Of a stretch of 64,000 nucleotides of DNA, positions 18,529-27,208 are shown in pieces. The notes below the pieces were generated by a model. That model was given only the letters and a program-made list of their open reading frames with translations, had not been told where the DNA came from and made no database searches. Each line of letters opens with the position of its first letter. Position 1 is the first letter of the stretch. Source of the stretch: Streptomyces sp. M92 (GTDB lineage: Bacteria > Actinomycetota > Actinomycetes > Streptomycetales > Streptomycetaceae); NCBI RefSeq assembly GCF_028473745.1, contig NZ_CP101137.1:2046001-2110000 (forward strand), written 5' to 3'. The position numbers and the translations under genes were made by a program.

Positions 18529-19682
18529 GCGACGGTCACGACGCACGGCGCGGGGACCACGACGAGCACAAGCACACGCACGCTGGGAACGGAACTGTGA
18601 ATCACGGCCCCGACGGGCACGGCCCCGAGCCCCGGGATCAGGGGGCTCCCCGGGAGCCCGGCGGACTCGACCCCGACGAGCTGGTCCTGCGCAGGATGAT
18701 GCACCGGGCGGTCCAGGACGTGGAGCCGAGCGACGGCACCCTGGAGCACCTGCGTCGCGCGGTGCCCGCCCGCAGGGCCCGCAAGCGTCAGGTCGCCGTC
18801 GGCGTGGCGGCCGCAGCCCTCTTCCTCGGCACGGCGGTCCCGGCCCTCGTGCACGTCTCCAAGACGACCGGCCCGGGGGCCGACCCCTCCGTCGCAGGTC
18901 ACGCCTCGCAGGCGCAGGGCGGTGCCTCCCAGGGCAAGGACCCGGCCGGCGGCCAGAGCGGCGTCGCCGGTTCCGGGGGGACGGGCGAGAGCAAGGAGAA
19001 GGGCGACCCCGAGAAGCAGCCCGAGGACAAGGAGAGCGGTGCCGCGACGGGCACGACCCCCGGCACCGACCCCTCCGCGAGCGCCCCCGCCGACGTGCCC
19101 GTGTGCTCGGCCAAGCAGCTCGGCCCGGCCGTCGCGAGCAGTGCGGGACCCGACTCGACGGGTGTGGTCTACGGCTCGTTCCGGGTCACCAACGTCTCCT
19201 CCGAGGGCTGCACCGTCGTCGGCCCCGGCACTCTGCTCACCACCCCGCAGGGCGCGGCGGACGCCACCAAGATCGGCACCGCGCGGCACGTGGCCGGAGA
19301 CCCGGCGGTCGGACTGTCCGACCCGTCCCTGGAGACCACCTCGCTGACCCTGGCGCCCGCCTCCGCCTACGAGGTGCAGTTCGCCTGGGTGCCCTCGGAG
19401 ACCTGCCCCACCACCGACGCCACCACGGGCGGCAGCACCGGCAAACCCTCGCCCGACCCCTCGCCCACCGGCGAGACGACCGCGGCGGGCGGCACCTCCA
19501 CGGGCGGCGACGAGGCGGCCGCCTCCGGCACCACGACCCAGCTGCTCACCGCGGACGGCAAGGCCGACGGGAGCGTGTCGGTGACGTACACCCCGGAGGG
19601 CGGCTCGGGTTCGGCGACGGCGACGGTGACCGACGCGTGCGCGGGGACCGTGTACTGGACGGGCGTGCTGGCCGCGTCGTAG
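18525..19682 (+). CDS. Membrane-anchored DUF4232 protein, candidate sigma-factor partner
   Basis: A 385-residue protein starting at ATG 18525 in the sigma stop. A His/Asp-rich cytoplasmic part of about 85 residues (LVLRRMMHRAVQDVEPSDG) precedes one membrane helix (about 90-107, VAVGVAAAALFLGTAVPALV). Outside comes a long Gly/Ser/Glu/Lys linker, then a DUF4232-like beta domain with VPVCSAKQLGP, YGSFRVTNVSSEGCTVVGPG and a C-terminal cysteine in VTDACAGTVYW. The short cytoplasmic segment lacks the HxxxCxxC of ZAS anti-sigma factors, so an anti-sigma role is only inferred from position. Confidence 0.8.
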   Translation: MSDGHDARRGDHDEHKHTHAGNGTVNHGPDGHGPEPRDQGAPREPGGLDPDELVLRRMMHRAVQDVEPSDGTLEHLRRAVPARRARKRQVAVGVAAAALFLGTAVPALVHVSKTTGPGADPSVAGHASQAQGGASQGKDPAGGQSGVAGSGGTGESKEKGDPEKQPEDKESGAATGTTPGTDPSASAPADVPVCSAKQLGPAVASSAGPDSTGVVYGSFRVTNVSSEGCTVVGPGTLLTTPQGAADATKIGTARHVAGDPAVGLSDPSLETTSLTLAPASAYEVQFAWVPSETCPTTDATTGGSTGKPSPDPSPTGETTAAGGTSTGGDEAAASGTTTQLLTADGKADGSVSVTYTPEGGSGSATATVTDACAGTVYWTGVLAAS

Positions 19683-19784
19683 CCGACGCGGCCCGGGCGC
19701 GGCGTCCGGTGCCGGCCCGCGGGGCGGGGCTGGTGCCCGTCCGCGTAACGGGTCTGGCGCGGGCCCGCGCAACCGGTCCGTGGC

Positions 19785-19980
19785 CTGTCTGCGGACGTCC
19801 GGTGTCTTCCGCGGACCGTTCGGCGCTCCGTCTGGGGAATCCGTCTGGTCCTTGTCCGCCGGACGTTCTTCTCTGTCCGTGGATCGTCCGGCCCCTGTCC
19901 GCGTGACGGGTTCGGGGTCTGTCTGCGGACGTCCGGTGTCGTTCCGCGGACCGTTCGGCGCTCCGTCTGGGGAATCCGTC
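19785..19980. repeat. Two near-identical 61-62 bp direct repeats
   Basis: Copy 1 at 19785-19845 and copy 2 at 19919-19980 differ only by one inserted G. They contain GCGGACGTCCGGTGTC and GCGGACCGTTCGGCGCTCCG. The surrounding 365-bp intergenic region (19683-20047) is full of related GTCCGCGGACCGTCCG-like units. No gene was seen in it. Confidence 0.8.
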
Positions 19981-20037
19981 CGGGACTTGTCCGCGGAACG
20001 TCCCCCTGTCCGCGGACCGTCCGACTCCGTCCGCGGA

Positions 20038-20062
20038 CCGTCCGGCGTCAGACGCCGGACGG
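20038..20062. terminator. Hairpin overlapping the SURF1 stop codon
   Basis: CCGTCCGGCGTC and GACGCCGGACGG form a perfect 12-bp inverted repeat about one base. It includes the SURF1 stop and may terminate both convergent transcripts. Confidence 0.6.
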
Positions 20063-20887
20063 GCTGGGCTGCGGCTTCCGCCCGCCCTCCGCGTCCTTGT
20101 CCTCGTCCTCGTCCTCGTCCTCCGGGACCAGCCCCAGCTCCGCGTCCCTGGCGAGCTCGACCTCGCGGCGCAGCAGCCGGAACCACATGAAGATCACGAA
20201 GCCCACGAAGGCGAACCACTCGGCCGTGTAACCGAGGTTCTGGAACGCCTTCAAATCCAGCCCCGTGCCCTGCGGCGCGCTCACGGGCACGGCCCGCATC
20301 CCGGAGTCGCCCTCGTTGAGCGTCACCCACGCGTCGTAGACGTCGTACGGCACCAGGTTCAGCAGCGTCGCGGCACTGATCGCGCCGGTCTGTCCCTCCG
20401 GCCAGCCGGAGCGGCCGCTGACACCGTTGCTGCCGACCGACTCGGCGGCCTGGAGGGCTCCGGTGACGGTCACCCGGCCGGTGGGCGGGGCCGGGACCTC
20501 CGCCGTGTCGGGGTCGCCGGGCAGCCAGCCGCGCGCGACCGGCAGCGCCTTGCCGTCGTCGGTGCGCAGCAGTGTGAGGACGTAGAAGCCCTCGCGGTCG
20601 TCCAGCTTCCGCTCCGGGACCAGCAACTGGTCGGCGTAGCGGCCGCTCACCGTCGTCTGGTCGCCGACCGTGGCCTTGTCCACGGGCAGCAGCTCCGTCA
20701 GCGGCCGGGCCGCCTCCCGGCGCGCCGGGTCCTGCGGGGCGGTGGCGGCCTCGTGGTCCTGGACCCGGTCCTCGAACCGGCCCAGCTGCCACGAACCCAT
20801 GAAGACGCAGAAGGGGATGGCCAGGACGACGAAGACGTTGATCCCCCACCAGCGGGGCGTCAGCAGAAACCGGTACACGCCCTCCAC
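20048..20887 (-). CDS. SURF1 family cytochrome oxidase assembly protein
   Basis: A 279-residue membrane protein. It has the family's two membrane helices, at about residues 14-33 (WGINVFVVLAIPFCVFMGSW, followed by QLGRFEDR) and about 224-241 (WFAFVGFVIFMWFRLL), around an outer domain with PVARGWLPGD and GALQAAESVG. SURF1 proteins help insert haem into cytochrome c oxidase. The C-terminal tail is a short acidic low-complexity run of Glu-Asp followed by Lys/Gly. GTG 20887 is used; the region directly upstream carries no clear ribosome site. Confidence 0.9.
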   Translation of the reverse strand: MEGVYRFLLTPRWWGINVFVVLAIPFCVFMGSWQLGRFEDRVQDHEAATAPQDPARREAARPLTELLPVDKATVGDQTTVSGRYADQLLVPERKLDDREGFYVLTLLRTDDGKALPVARGWLPGDPDTAEVPAPPTGRVTVTGALQAAESVGSNGVSGRSGWPEGQTGAISAATLLNLVPYDVYDAWVTLNEGDSGMRAVPVSAPQGTGLDLKAFQNLGYTAEWFAFVGFVIFMWFRLLRREVELARDAELGLVPEDEDEDEDKDAEGGRKPQPSPSGV

Positions 20888-21021
20888 GGTACGGGGCGCG
20901 CCCCGGCCGCCCGGCCGCGGGGCTGTGGAAAACCAGGGGGAGTGCGGCGGGACGGGCGAGGTTGTCCACAGGCTGGGGATCTGGTCTGCGCGTTGTCGCC
21001 CGGTCGGGGCAGTATGGGGCC

Positions 21022-22866
21022 ATGACTGAGAGCAACGGGTCCGTTCCGTCGGACATGGGCGTGGACGAGCGGCAGACGCAGGGCGAGCAGATGCCGGACT
21101 GGGAGAAGCGGTTCCGGGCGCCGAGGGTGTCCCTGCCCGACTGGGCCGAGGACGCGCCGGACCGCTCCCTGTTCGTGTCGAACGCGACGGGGACCTACGA
21201 GCTGTACGCCTGGGACCGGTCCACCGGCGAGCAGCGCCAGGTCACCGACCGGCCCAACGGCACGACGGACGGTGTGCTCTCGCCCGACGGCGACTGGATC
21301 TGGTGGTTCGACGACAAGGACGGCGACGAGTTCGGCGTCTGGCGGCGCCAGCCCTTCGCGGGCGGCGAGGACGAGCTCGCGGTGCCCGGCCTGGACGCGT
21401 CCTACCCGGCGGGCCTCGCCCTCGCCCGGGACGGGCGCACGGCGGTGATCGGCCGCTCCACCGACGAGGACGGTACGACGATCCATCTCGCGCGCGCGGA
21501 CGCCGCCCCGGTGGAGATCTACCGCCACCGCGAGTCCGCGGGCGTCGGCGACCTCTCCCACGACGGCACGCTGATCGCGATCGAGCACACCGAGCACGGT
21601 GACGCCATGCACTCGGCGCTGCGCGTGGTCCGCCCCGACGGCACGACGGTCGCCGAGCTGGACGACACCCGGGGCGGCGAGGAGGAGCTGGGCCTGGAGG
21701 TCCTCGGGTTCGCGCCGGTCGACGGCGACACCCGCCTGCTCATCGGACACCAGCGCCGGGGCCGCTGGGAGCCCCTGGTGTGGGACGTGGCGAGCGGTGA
21801 GCAGACCGACCTCGCCCTGGAGCTGCCGGGCGACGTCAGCGCCGAGTGGTACCCGGACGGCAGCGGTCTGCTGATCGTGCACGGTTTCGAGGCCCGCAGC
21901 GAGCTGTTCCGCTACGACTTCGCCGAGCGCGAGCTGGTGGAGATCGACACCCCGGCCGGCACGGTCTCCGGGGCGACGGCCCGCCCCGACGGCACCGTCG
22001 AGTACCTGTGGTCCTCGGCCGCTCAGCCGTCGACGGTCCGCTCGACGGACGGCCGGGTCGTCCTGGACCCGCCCGGTATGAAGTCGCCGCGCTCGGTCCC
22101 GGTGGAGGACGTGTGGGTGGAGGGCCCCGGCGGCCGCATCCACGCCCTGGTCCAGAAGCCGGCCGGCACCAGCGGCCCGCTCCCGACGGTCTTCGACATC
22201 CACGGCGGCCCCACCTGGCACGACAGCGACGCCTTCGCCGCGGGCCCGGCGGCCTGGGTCGACCACGGCTACGCGGTGGTCCGGGTCAACTACCGGGGCT
22301 CCACCGGCTACGGCCGCGCCTGGACCGACGCCCTCAAGCACCGGGTCGGCCTCATCGAGCTGGAGGACATCGCGGCGGTACGCGAGTGGGCGGTCGCCTC
22401 GGGCCTCGCCGACCCGGAGCGCCTGATCCTCACCGGCGGTTCCTGGGGCGGCTACCTCACGCTCCTCGGTGTCGGCACCCAGCCCGAGGCCTGGACGCTG
22501 GGCATCGCCGCCGTCCCGGTCGCCGACTACGTCACCGCGTACCACGACGAGATGGAGGGTCTGAAGGCCCTCGACCGCACCCTGTTGGGCGGCACCCCCG
22601 AAGAGGTCCCCGACCGCTTCGAGGCCTCCTCCCCGCTGACCTACGTCGACCAGGTGAAGGCCCCGGTCTACATCTCGGCCGGCGTCAACGACCCGCGCTG
22701 CCCGATCCGCCAGGTGGAGAACTACGTCGAGCGCCTGGAGGAGAGGGGCGCCGTCCACGAGGTGTACCGCTACGACGCGGGGCACGGCTCGCTGGTGGTG
22801 GACGAACGCATCAAGCAGATCCGGCTGGAACTGGACTTTGCGGCAAGGCACCTGCCGCGAGGCTAG
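21022..22866 (+). CDS. S9 family prolyl oligopeptidase-like peptidase
   Basis: A 614-residue cytoplasmic serine peptidase. Residues of about 30-370 form a beta-propeller with WD40-like segments (LSPDGDWIWWFDDKDGDEFG); residues of about 380-614 form the alpha/beta-hydrolase domain. The nucleophile is in ILTGGSWGGYLTLLGVG, the acid in YISAGVNDPRCP and the histidine in YDAGHGSLV. FDIHGGPTWHDSD is the oxyanion-hole region. ATG 21022 is chosen over the longer frame from 20962, which lacks protein-like sequence. Likely degrades or processes peptides. Confidence 0.92.
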   Translation: MTESNGSVPSDMGVDERQTQGEQMPDWEKRFRAPRVSLPDWAEDAPDRSLFVSNATGTYELYAWDRSTGEQRQVTDRPNGTTDGVLSPDGDWIWWFDDKDGDEFGVWRRQPFAGGEDELAVPGLDASYPAGLALARDGRTAVIGRSTDEDGTTIHLARADAAPVEIYRHRESAGVGDLSHDGTLIAIEHTEHGDAMHSALRVVRPDGTTVAELDDTRGGEEELGLEVLGFAPVDGDTRLLIGHQRRGRWEPLVWDVASGEQTDLALELPGDVSAEWYPDGSGLLIVHGFEARSELFRYDFAERELVEIDTPAGTVSGATARPDGTVEYLWSSAAQPSTVRSTDGRVVLDPPGMKSPRSVPVEDVWVEGPGGRIHALVQKPAGTSGPLPTVFDIHGGPTWHDSDAFAAGPAAWVDHGYAVVRVNYRGSTGYGRAWTDALKHRVGLIELEDIAAVREWAVASGLADPERLILTGGSWGGYLTLLGVGTQPEAWTLGIAAVPVADYVTAYHDEMEGLKALDRTLLGGTPEEVPDRFEASSPLTYVDQVKAPVYISAGVNDPRCPIRQVENYVERLEERGAVHEVYRYDAGHGSLVVDERIKQIRLELDFAARHLPRG

Positions 22867-22875
22867 CCGCCCGCC

Positions 22876-22948
22876 GCACGGTCGTAGGGGCGGCGGCGCC
22901 CCTTCGACCGTGCCGCCTACGACCGTGCCGCCTACGACCGTGCCCCTA
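22876..22948. terminator. 15-bp tandem repeats with matching inverted copy
   Basis: CGACCGTGCCGCCTA occurs twice in tandem from 22905, followed by a third imperfect copy, and GCACGGTCGTAGG at 22876-22888 is its inverted partner. Located between the convergent peptidase and RCK gene, it can form alternative hairpins and is a likely bidirectional terminator. Confidence 0.6.
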
Positions 22949-24895
22949 CATCCCCGTCCCCCGCCGCGCCCCCCGCCGCCCCAGCAACTCCGCCAGCCCC
23001 CGCCGGGTCGCCGCCAGCACCACCCGGTCCCCGCTGCGCAGGACATAGGTGTCGGGCAGCTCCCACACCAGCCTGGACCCCTGCTCCGCCTCACCGTCGG
23101 AGGTGTGGTCGGAGACCTCCAGCGCCAGCACCCGCCACGCTCCCGCCCGGAACGCCTCGCCGACCGTCCGCCCCTCCAGCTGCGGGTGCCCCGCCACCCG
23201 TACCGCCGCGAACAGCAGCACCCGCCGCTCGACGGGGATCGCACCCAGGATCTGGCGGCCCATCATCGCCCCCGCGAACGCCGGCGCGGACAGGTGTGTC
23301 ACGCTGCGGCTGCGGGTCAGCGCCCCCGGGTGCGCCGCGCGCAGCGTGCGGTACACGGCGGTCGCGAAGTCGTCGTCGTACAGCCGCAGCACGACCCGCA
23401 GCCGGGATCGCACGGAGCGGGCGTACAGCACCGCCTCCAGGTTCGTGGTGTCGACACTGGTCAGCGCGAGCAGCGAGTGCGCCCGGTGGATCTTGGCGGC
23501 CTCCAGGACGCCCTCCTGCGTGACGTCCCCGAGCACCACCGGCACCCGCAGCCGCCGCGCCGTCGCCATGCCGCGCGCCTCGGGGTCGGCCTCGACGCAC
23601 ACCACGGGGATGTCCATCTCCCGCAGCCGGGTCAGCACGCGGGTGCCGATCTTGCCGAGACCGAGCAGGACGACGTGCCCGCCGAGCCCGCGCGGCGGCT
23701 TGCGCAGCGCCGTCGCGCTCCGGAAGGTCCCCAGGGCCTCCAGTACGGCGGCGAGCAGCACCGGCAGCAGCAGCAACCCGACGAAACCGGCGAGGAGTTG
23801 CAGCACCTGCCGTCCGGAGTCGGCGTTGTGCGCGGGCTCGTTGATGGCGAACAGGTCGAGAAGGGTCACGTACGTCGCGTGCAGCGGGTGGTCCCCGGTG
23901 ACCACCATCAGCGCCACGGCGAGCGCGACCACACACGCCCCCAGGCCCGCCAGCGACCACCGCAGCCGCTGCGAGAACAGCTCGCCGAACGGCGGGACAC
24001 CGGCCCGCGCGGCGGGCAGCGGCGGACCGGAGTACGACACCTGCTCCAGGGCGACCGTGCCGCGTCCGGTGGCCGCCTCCACCGCGGTCGCGTCGGGCAG
24101 CAGTTGCGGTCCCTGCTCGCCGCTCTCCTCCGAACCGTCCGCCCCGGCCGGGTCGTTGCTCGTCGCGGAGAGCAGCGCCAGCGTGCACAGACCGGGGTCG
24201 GCGACCTCGCCGGGCCGCGGCGGCTGCCGTTCCACCGCACGCAGCAGCAGCCCGTCCGTCTCGACGACCTTGCTGGTGCCGACCAGCGCCGTCGCCGCCA
24301 GCGCGGGCGCCGCCGTGTCCGCGTCGGACAGCACGGTCGTGGACGTACCGGCGCCGTCCAGCCCGGCGTCCCGCGAGTCGCCGGTGGCCAGCGCGGCGCT
24401 CTGGTCGAGCAGTTCCTCGATGTGCCGGCCGAGCCGCCGGTTGTACAGGCGCAGGACCAGGCGCAGCCGGGGGTTGAGCCGGCGGGCGGCCAGGGCGGCG
24501 CGGATGTTGGTCTCATCGTCGTCGTACACGAGGGCCAGGGCCGCCGCCCGGTCGACGCCGGCCTGCGCGAGGACCTCGTCGGTCGGCTCGGCGGCCTCCA
24601 GTTCACGGCCGGCGCCGTTCGGGTCGCCGGCCCCGGGGTCGCCGTTGCCCGAGCGGCCGACGGCCGCGCTGACCCTGTCCAGCAGCGCCGCGGAGGCCGC
24701 GCGGGCCCGCCCGACCACGGGTTGGCGTACCCGGCTCCCGGAGGGCGGTACGACGAGTGTGACCTGCTCGCGGTAGACGCCGCGCAGTTCGGCGGCGAGA
24801 CGGTGTGCCAGCCCGTCGTCGCCGCACACGACCATGTGCGCGTACGTGTCGCCCTGCCCGGCCTGGTGCGGAACGCTCCCCGTTGAAGTCCCCAT
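22946..24895 (-). CDS. Two-RCK-domain channel-like potassium transport protein
   Basis: A 649-residue protein with an unusual order. An N-terminal RCK/TrkA-N-like nucleotide-binding domain (about 20-170, MVVCGDDGLAHRLAAEL, LALVYDDDETNIRAALAARR) is followed by two membrane helices (about 315-337 and 366-388), then a second RCK domain (GGHVVLLGLGKIGTRVLTRL) and a TrkA-C-like end (YVLRSGDRVVLAATRRGL). The loop between the helices (LLDLFAINEPAHNADSG) has no TVGYG-type selectivity filter. Putative ion channel or sensor; ion specificity cannot be assigned. Confidence 0.82.
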   Translation of the reverse strand: MGTSTGSVPHQAGQGDTYAHMVVCGDDGLAHRLAAELRGVYREQVTLVVPPSGSRVRQPVVGRARAASAALLDRVSAAVGRSGNGDPGAGDPNGAGRELEAAEPTDEVLAQAGVDRAAALALVYDDDETNIRAALAARRLNPRLRLVLRLYNRRLGRHIEELLDQSAALATGDSRDAGLDGAGTSTTVLSDADTAAPALAATALVGTSKVVETDGLLLRAVERQPPRPGEVADPGLCTLALLSATSNDPAGADGSEESGEQGPQLLPDATAVEAATGRGTVALEQVSYSGPPLPAARAGVPPFGELFSQRLRWSLAGLGACVVALAVALMVVTGDHPLHATYVTLLDLFAINEPAHNADSGRQVLQLLAGFVGLLLLPVLLAAVLEALGTFRSATALRKPPRGLGGHVVLLGLGKIGTRVLTRLREMDIPVVCVEADPEARGMATARRLRVPVVLGDVTQEGVLEAAKIHRAHSLLALTSVDTTNLEAVLYARSVRSRLRVVLRLYDDDFATAVYRTLRAAHPGALTRSRSVTHLSAPAFAGAMMGRQILGAIPVERRVLLFAAVRVAGHPQLEGRTVGEAFRAGAWRVLALEVSDHTSDGEAEQGSRLVWELPDTYVLRSGDRVVLAATRRGLAELLGRRGARRGTGM

Positions 24896-25000
24896 TTGAG
24901 GAAGGACAGTACCGGCGCGAGCCGCGGTTCCGGGAGCGGCCGAGGAGTTGGAGGGGAGACGGAGGAGCGCCGGAGGACGGCATCAAAGACGCGTTAGGAC

Positions 25001-25015
25001 TGCCGGAAAACGGCA
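25001..25015. promoter_or_regulatory. TGCCG-N5-CGGCA site A
   Basis: TGCCG, GAAAA, CGGCA, located about 105 bp upstream of the leftward RCK gene. Read on the minus strand, the site and flank closely match site B before the PucR gene. See the matching entries at 26489 and 29512. Confidence 0.55.
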
Positions 25016-25089
25016 ATGACGGGATGGCGGCCCGAGGGGGAACATATGACTCACCGAAGCTCAGCGACGGGCGGGAGGGGGACGGCACG

Positions 25090-25365
25090 ATGGCCTGGTC
25101 TCTCGGACCGGGTATCACGGGGGTCGTGCCGCTCGCCCTGTCGCTGGTCTTCGGCGGAGTGCTGGAAGGCGCGTTCGGGGGAGCGCTGGACGGCTTCCTG
25201 GAGGGGTGGCTGTCGCTGCCGGTCACCGCCGGGTTCACGGCGGTGACCGGCTTCGCAGGCGCCGACGTCCTCGGTACCGGCTGGACCGGCCCCGGCACGC
25301 GTACCGCTGTCGGCCGGCCGCTCAGATCTCCTGGGCGGGCCAGCCCAGCAGCCGGGCGCCGATGA
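25090..25365 (+). CDS. Possible small hydrophobic protein
   Basis: A 91-codon ORF from ATG 25090, preceded by GGGAGGGGGACGG, with G/C-rich third positions. The middle is glycine-rich and hydrophobic (GVVPLALSLVFGGVLEGAFG), enough for one membrane helix. Its last 44 bases overlap the end of the PucR gene on the other strand. I do not recognise it and no neighbour supports a function; it may not be translated. Confidence 0.35.
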   Translation: MAWSLGPGITGVVPLALSLVFGGVLEGAFGGALDGFLEGWLSLPVTAGFTAVTGFAGADVLGTGWTGPGTRTAVGRPLRSPGRASPAAGRR

Positions 25366-26425
25366 CCGCGGTCTGCAGGGTGTAGCGGTGCACCGGATCG
25401 GCGGGATTGGCCCCGGTCAGCTGGTGGATGCGGTCCAGTCGGTAGGTGAGCGCGCGCACGCTGAGCGTCAGGCGCCGGGCGGCCTCGGCCGCGGTGCAGC
25501 CGGCGTCGAAGTACGCCTCCAGGGTCCGCAGCAGCGGCTCGGCCCCGCCGCGGGCGCCGCGCAGCGGACCCAGCACGCTCACCACGAGGTCGGCCATCGC
25601 CTGCCGGTCGCGGGTGAGTACCGGGTAGACGAGCAGGTCGGCGGCGTGCAGCACGGGCTCGTCCAGCTCCAGCCGCTCGGCGAGTTCGAGGGTGCTCAGG
25701 GCCTCCTCGTAGCTGTGCACGACACCACCCGCGCCGGTCTGCGGGCGCCCGATGGCGACCCGGCTGCCGTCGGTGGCGGCGTACGCCTGCTTGGCGAAGA
25801 AGGTGAGGACGTCGTCCTGGTCGCCGGGGGCGATGCAGATGAGCTGACCGTTCTTGGTGGTGATCAGGATGCGGCGGTCGCCGAAGCGGGAGATGAGCGC
25901 GGTCTCCACGAACCGGGTGACCGGGGCGGTGTCGTCGTACGCCTCGGGTCCCTCGGCCACCGCGACGGCGTGGGCGCGGGAGAGGACGAGCCCGAAGCGC
26001 TCGGCCCGTTCGGCGAGCCGGCCGAGGTCGCTGCGCCCGTAGAGCAGGTCGTCGATGAACTCCCGTCGCGCGGCCTCCTCCTGCCGCACGGCGAGGCGCT
26101 GTGCGCGCTCGTAGCCCTCCGCGAACGCGTCGACGGCCTGGGTGACGGCGGCGAGGACGCTGTCGGCGGTGCCGGTGCCGGAGGCGGTCACGGTGCCGGG
26201 CCAGGAGGTGCGGGTGGCGTCCAGGTGCAGCCGTACGAGGCTGCGCAGGCTGTGGCCGGCCTCCGCGGCCTGTTCCCCGAGGAGGCGCCGTTCCTCCAGT
26301 TCGTCGCGGGTCAGCCGGCGCCCGGTGCCGGCGGCCCCGGCGAGTATCGCGGCGTACCCGTCCAGGTACGCCTCCTGCCGGTCCGTCCGCTGCTCCGTCC
26401 GCTGGTCCGTCTGCTGGTCCGTCAC
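25322..26425 (-). CDS. PucR/CdaR-family transcriptional regulator
   Basis: A 367-residue activator-type regulator. The C-terminal PucR helix-turn-helix (ARRLTLSVRALTYRLDRIHQ) is complete and preceded by a GGDEF-like/CdaR central domain (VAIGRPQTGAGGVVHSYEEA) and a helical N-terminal sensory region. GTG 26425 follows GGGAGG. The N-terminus begins with a DQQTDQRTEQRTDRQ repeat encoded by a tandem DNA repeat. The TGCCG-N5-CGGCA site B lies 60 bp upstream, and like sites precede two other leftward genes, suggesting autoregulation and a small regulon. The ligand is unknown. Confidence 0.9.
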   Translation of the reverse strand: MTDQQTDQRTEQRTDRQEAYLDGYAAILAGAAGTGRRLTRDELEERRLLGEQAAEAGHSLRSLVRLHLDATRTSWPGTVTASGTGTADSVLAAVTQAVDAFAEGYERAQRLAVRQEEAARREFIDDLLYGRSDLGRLAERAERFGLVLSRAHAVAVAEGPEAYDDTAPVTRFVETALISRFGDRRILITTKNGQLICIAPGDQDDVLTFFAKQAYAATDGSRVAIGRPQTGAGGVVHSYEEALSTLELAERLELDEPVLHAADLLVYPVLTRDRQAMADLVVSVLGPLRGARGGAEPLLRTLEAYFDAGCTAAEAARRLTLSVRALTYRLDRIHQLTGANPADPVHRYTLQTAVIGARLLGWPAQEI

Positions 26426-26488
26426 CCCGCGCCTCCCCTGCCGGTCACGCCCGGTGCGCGGTCTCGGCAAAGCGAGGGTAGTCAGGAC

Positions 26489-26503
26489 TGCCGGGACCCG
26501 GCA
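26489..26503. promoter_or_regulatory. TGCCG-N5-CGGCA site B
   Basis: TGCCG, GGACC, CGGCA, about 64 bp upstream of the PucR start. The inner bases extend the palindrome to TGCCGG-GAC-CCGGCA. Minus-strand flank GTCC/TGAC matches site A. Confidence 0.55.
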
Positions 26504-26546
26504 ACGCGGTAGAGCGGTACGCCGGTTCGGCGGCGCGGGCCCGGGC

Positions 26547-26852
26547 TCAGGGCCGCTGGTAGGGGTGCTGCGGCGACTGCCCGTACGGCTGCCCGCCGGA
26601 GCTTCCCGGACCGCCGCTCACGGCCTGCCTCTGCAACCGGTCCGCCTGTTCCTTGCCGACCTGCTGCTCCGCGCCGCAGAAGGTGCACTGGGTCAGGTAC
26701 TTCGTGGAGAACGGGAACAGCGGCACGAAGAACAGCGTGAACTTGTTGACGCGCTTCCTGAGCGTGTGCGCGGAGGGATTGCCGCACCGGCCGCACACCA
26801 GCGTCAGTACCGCGAGCTGGTAGAGGTATCCCTTGGTGCCGAAGATGATCAC
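26547..26852 (-). CDS. Zinc-ribbon domain protein
   Basis: A 101-residue protein. GTG 26852 follows GGAAGGA, so the longer reading from 26966 is not used. Two CxxC pairs, in LVCGRCGNPSAHTLRKRV and QCTFCGAEQQVGKEQADRLQ, form a zinc ribbon around a hydrophobic segment (FTLFFVPLFPFSTKYL). The C-terminal tail is Gln/Gly/Pro-rich. Similar short zinc-ribbon proteins occur in actinobacteria without assigned function. Confidence 0.82.
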   Translation of the reverse strand: MIIFGTKGYLYQLAVLTLVCGRCGNPSAHTLRKRVNKFTLFFVPLFPFSTKYLTQCTFCGAEQQVGKEQADRLQRQAVSGGPGSSGGQPYGQSPQHPYQRP

Positions 26853-26962
26853 GAGCGGGTCCTTCCGGGTCGGCGCCCGCGGGCGCGCGTGCACACGGAT
26901 CTTCTCCCAGACTGCGCCCGGAGGGGGCCGCGGAGCCACCCGCGGCCGGCACCGGCCCGGCG

Positions 26963-27208
26963 TCACGTCCCGGCGTACTCGCCCTCGCCGTTTCCGTACT
27001 CGTCCCCGGCCTCGTGGCGCAGCAGGTCACCGGGCTGGCACTCGAGTACGACGCAGAGCGCGGCGAGCGTCGTGAAGCGGACCGCCTTGGCGCGGCCGTT
27101 CTTGAGCACCGCCAGGTTGGCGGGGGTGATGCCGACGCGCTCCGCGAGCTCGCCCACGGACATCTTGCGCTTGGCCAGCATCACGTCGATGTCCACGACG
27201 ATCGGCAT
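26963..27208 (-). CDS. Small XRE-type helix-turn-helix regulator (YozG-like)
   Basis: An 81-residue DNA-binding protein: IDVMLAKRKMSVGELAERVG and ITPANLAVLKNGRAKAVRFT form the helix-turn-helix, followed by LCVVLECQPGDLLRHE, the typical end of this compact group. Its ATG 27208 overlaps the stop of the upstream DUF2975 gene (TGATG). Such pairs commonly consist of a membrane protein and its regulator; a perfect palindrome lies before the operon. Confidence 0.92.
   Translation of the reverse strand: MPIVVDIDVMLAKRKMSVGELAERVGITPANLAVLKNGRAKAVRFTTLAALCVVLECQPGDLLRHEAGDEYGNGEGEYAGT

Noticed and set aside
25016..25246. Second rightward ORF (76 codons) overlapping the small hydrophobic ORF
   Set aside because: It has an acceptable start signal (ATG 25046) but encodes a Ser/Arg/Trp-rich sequence typical of a wrong frame.
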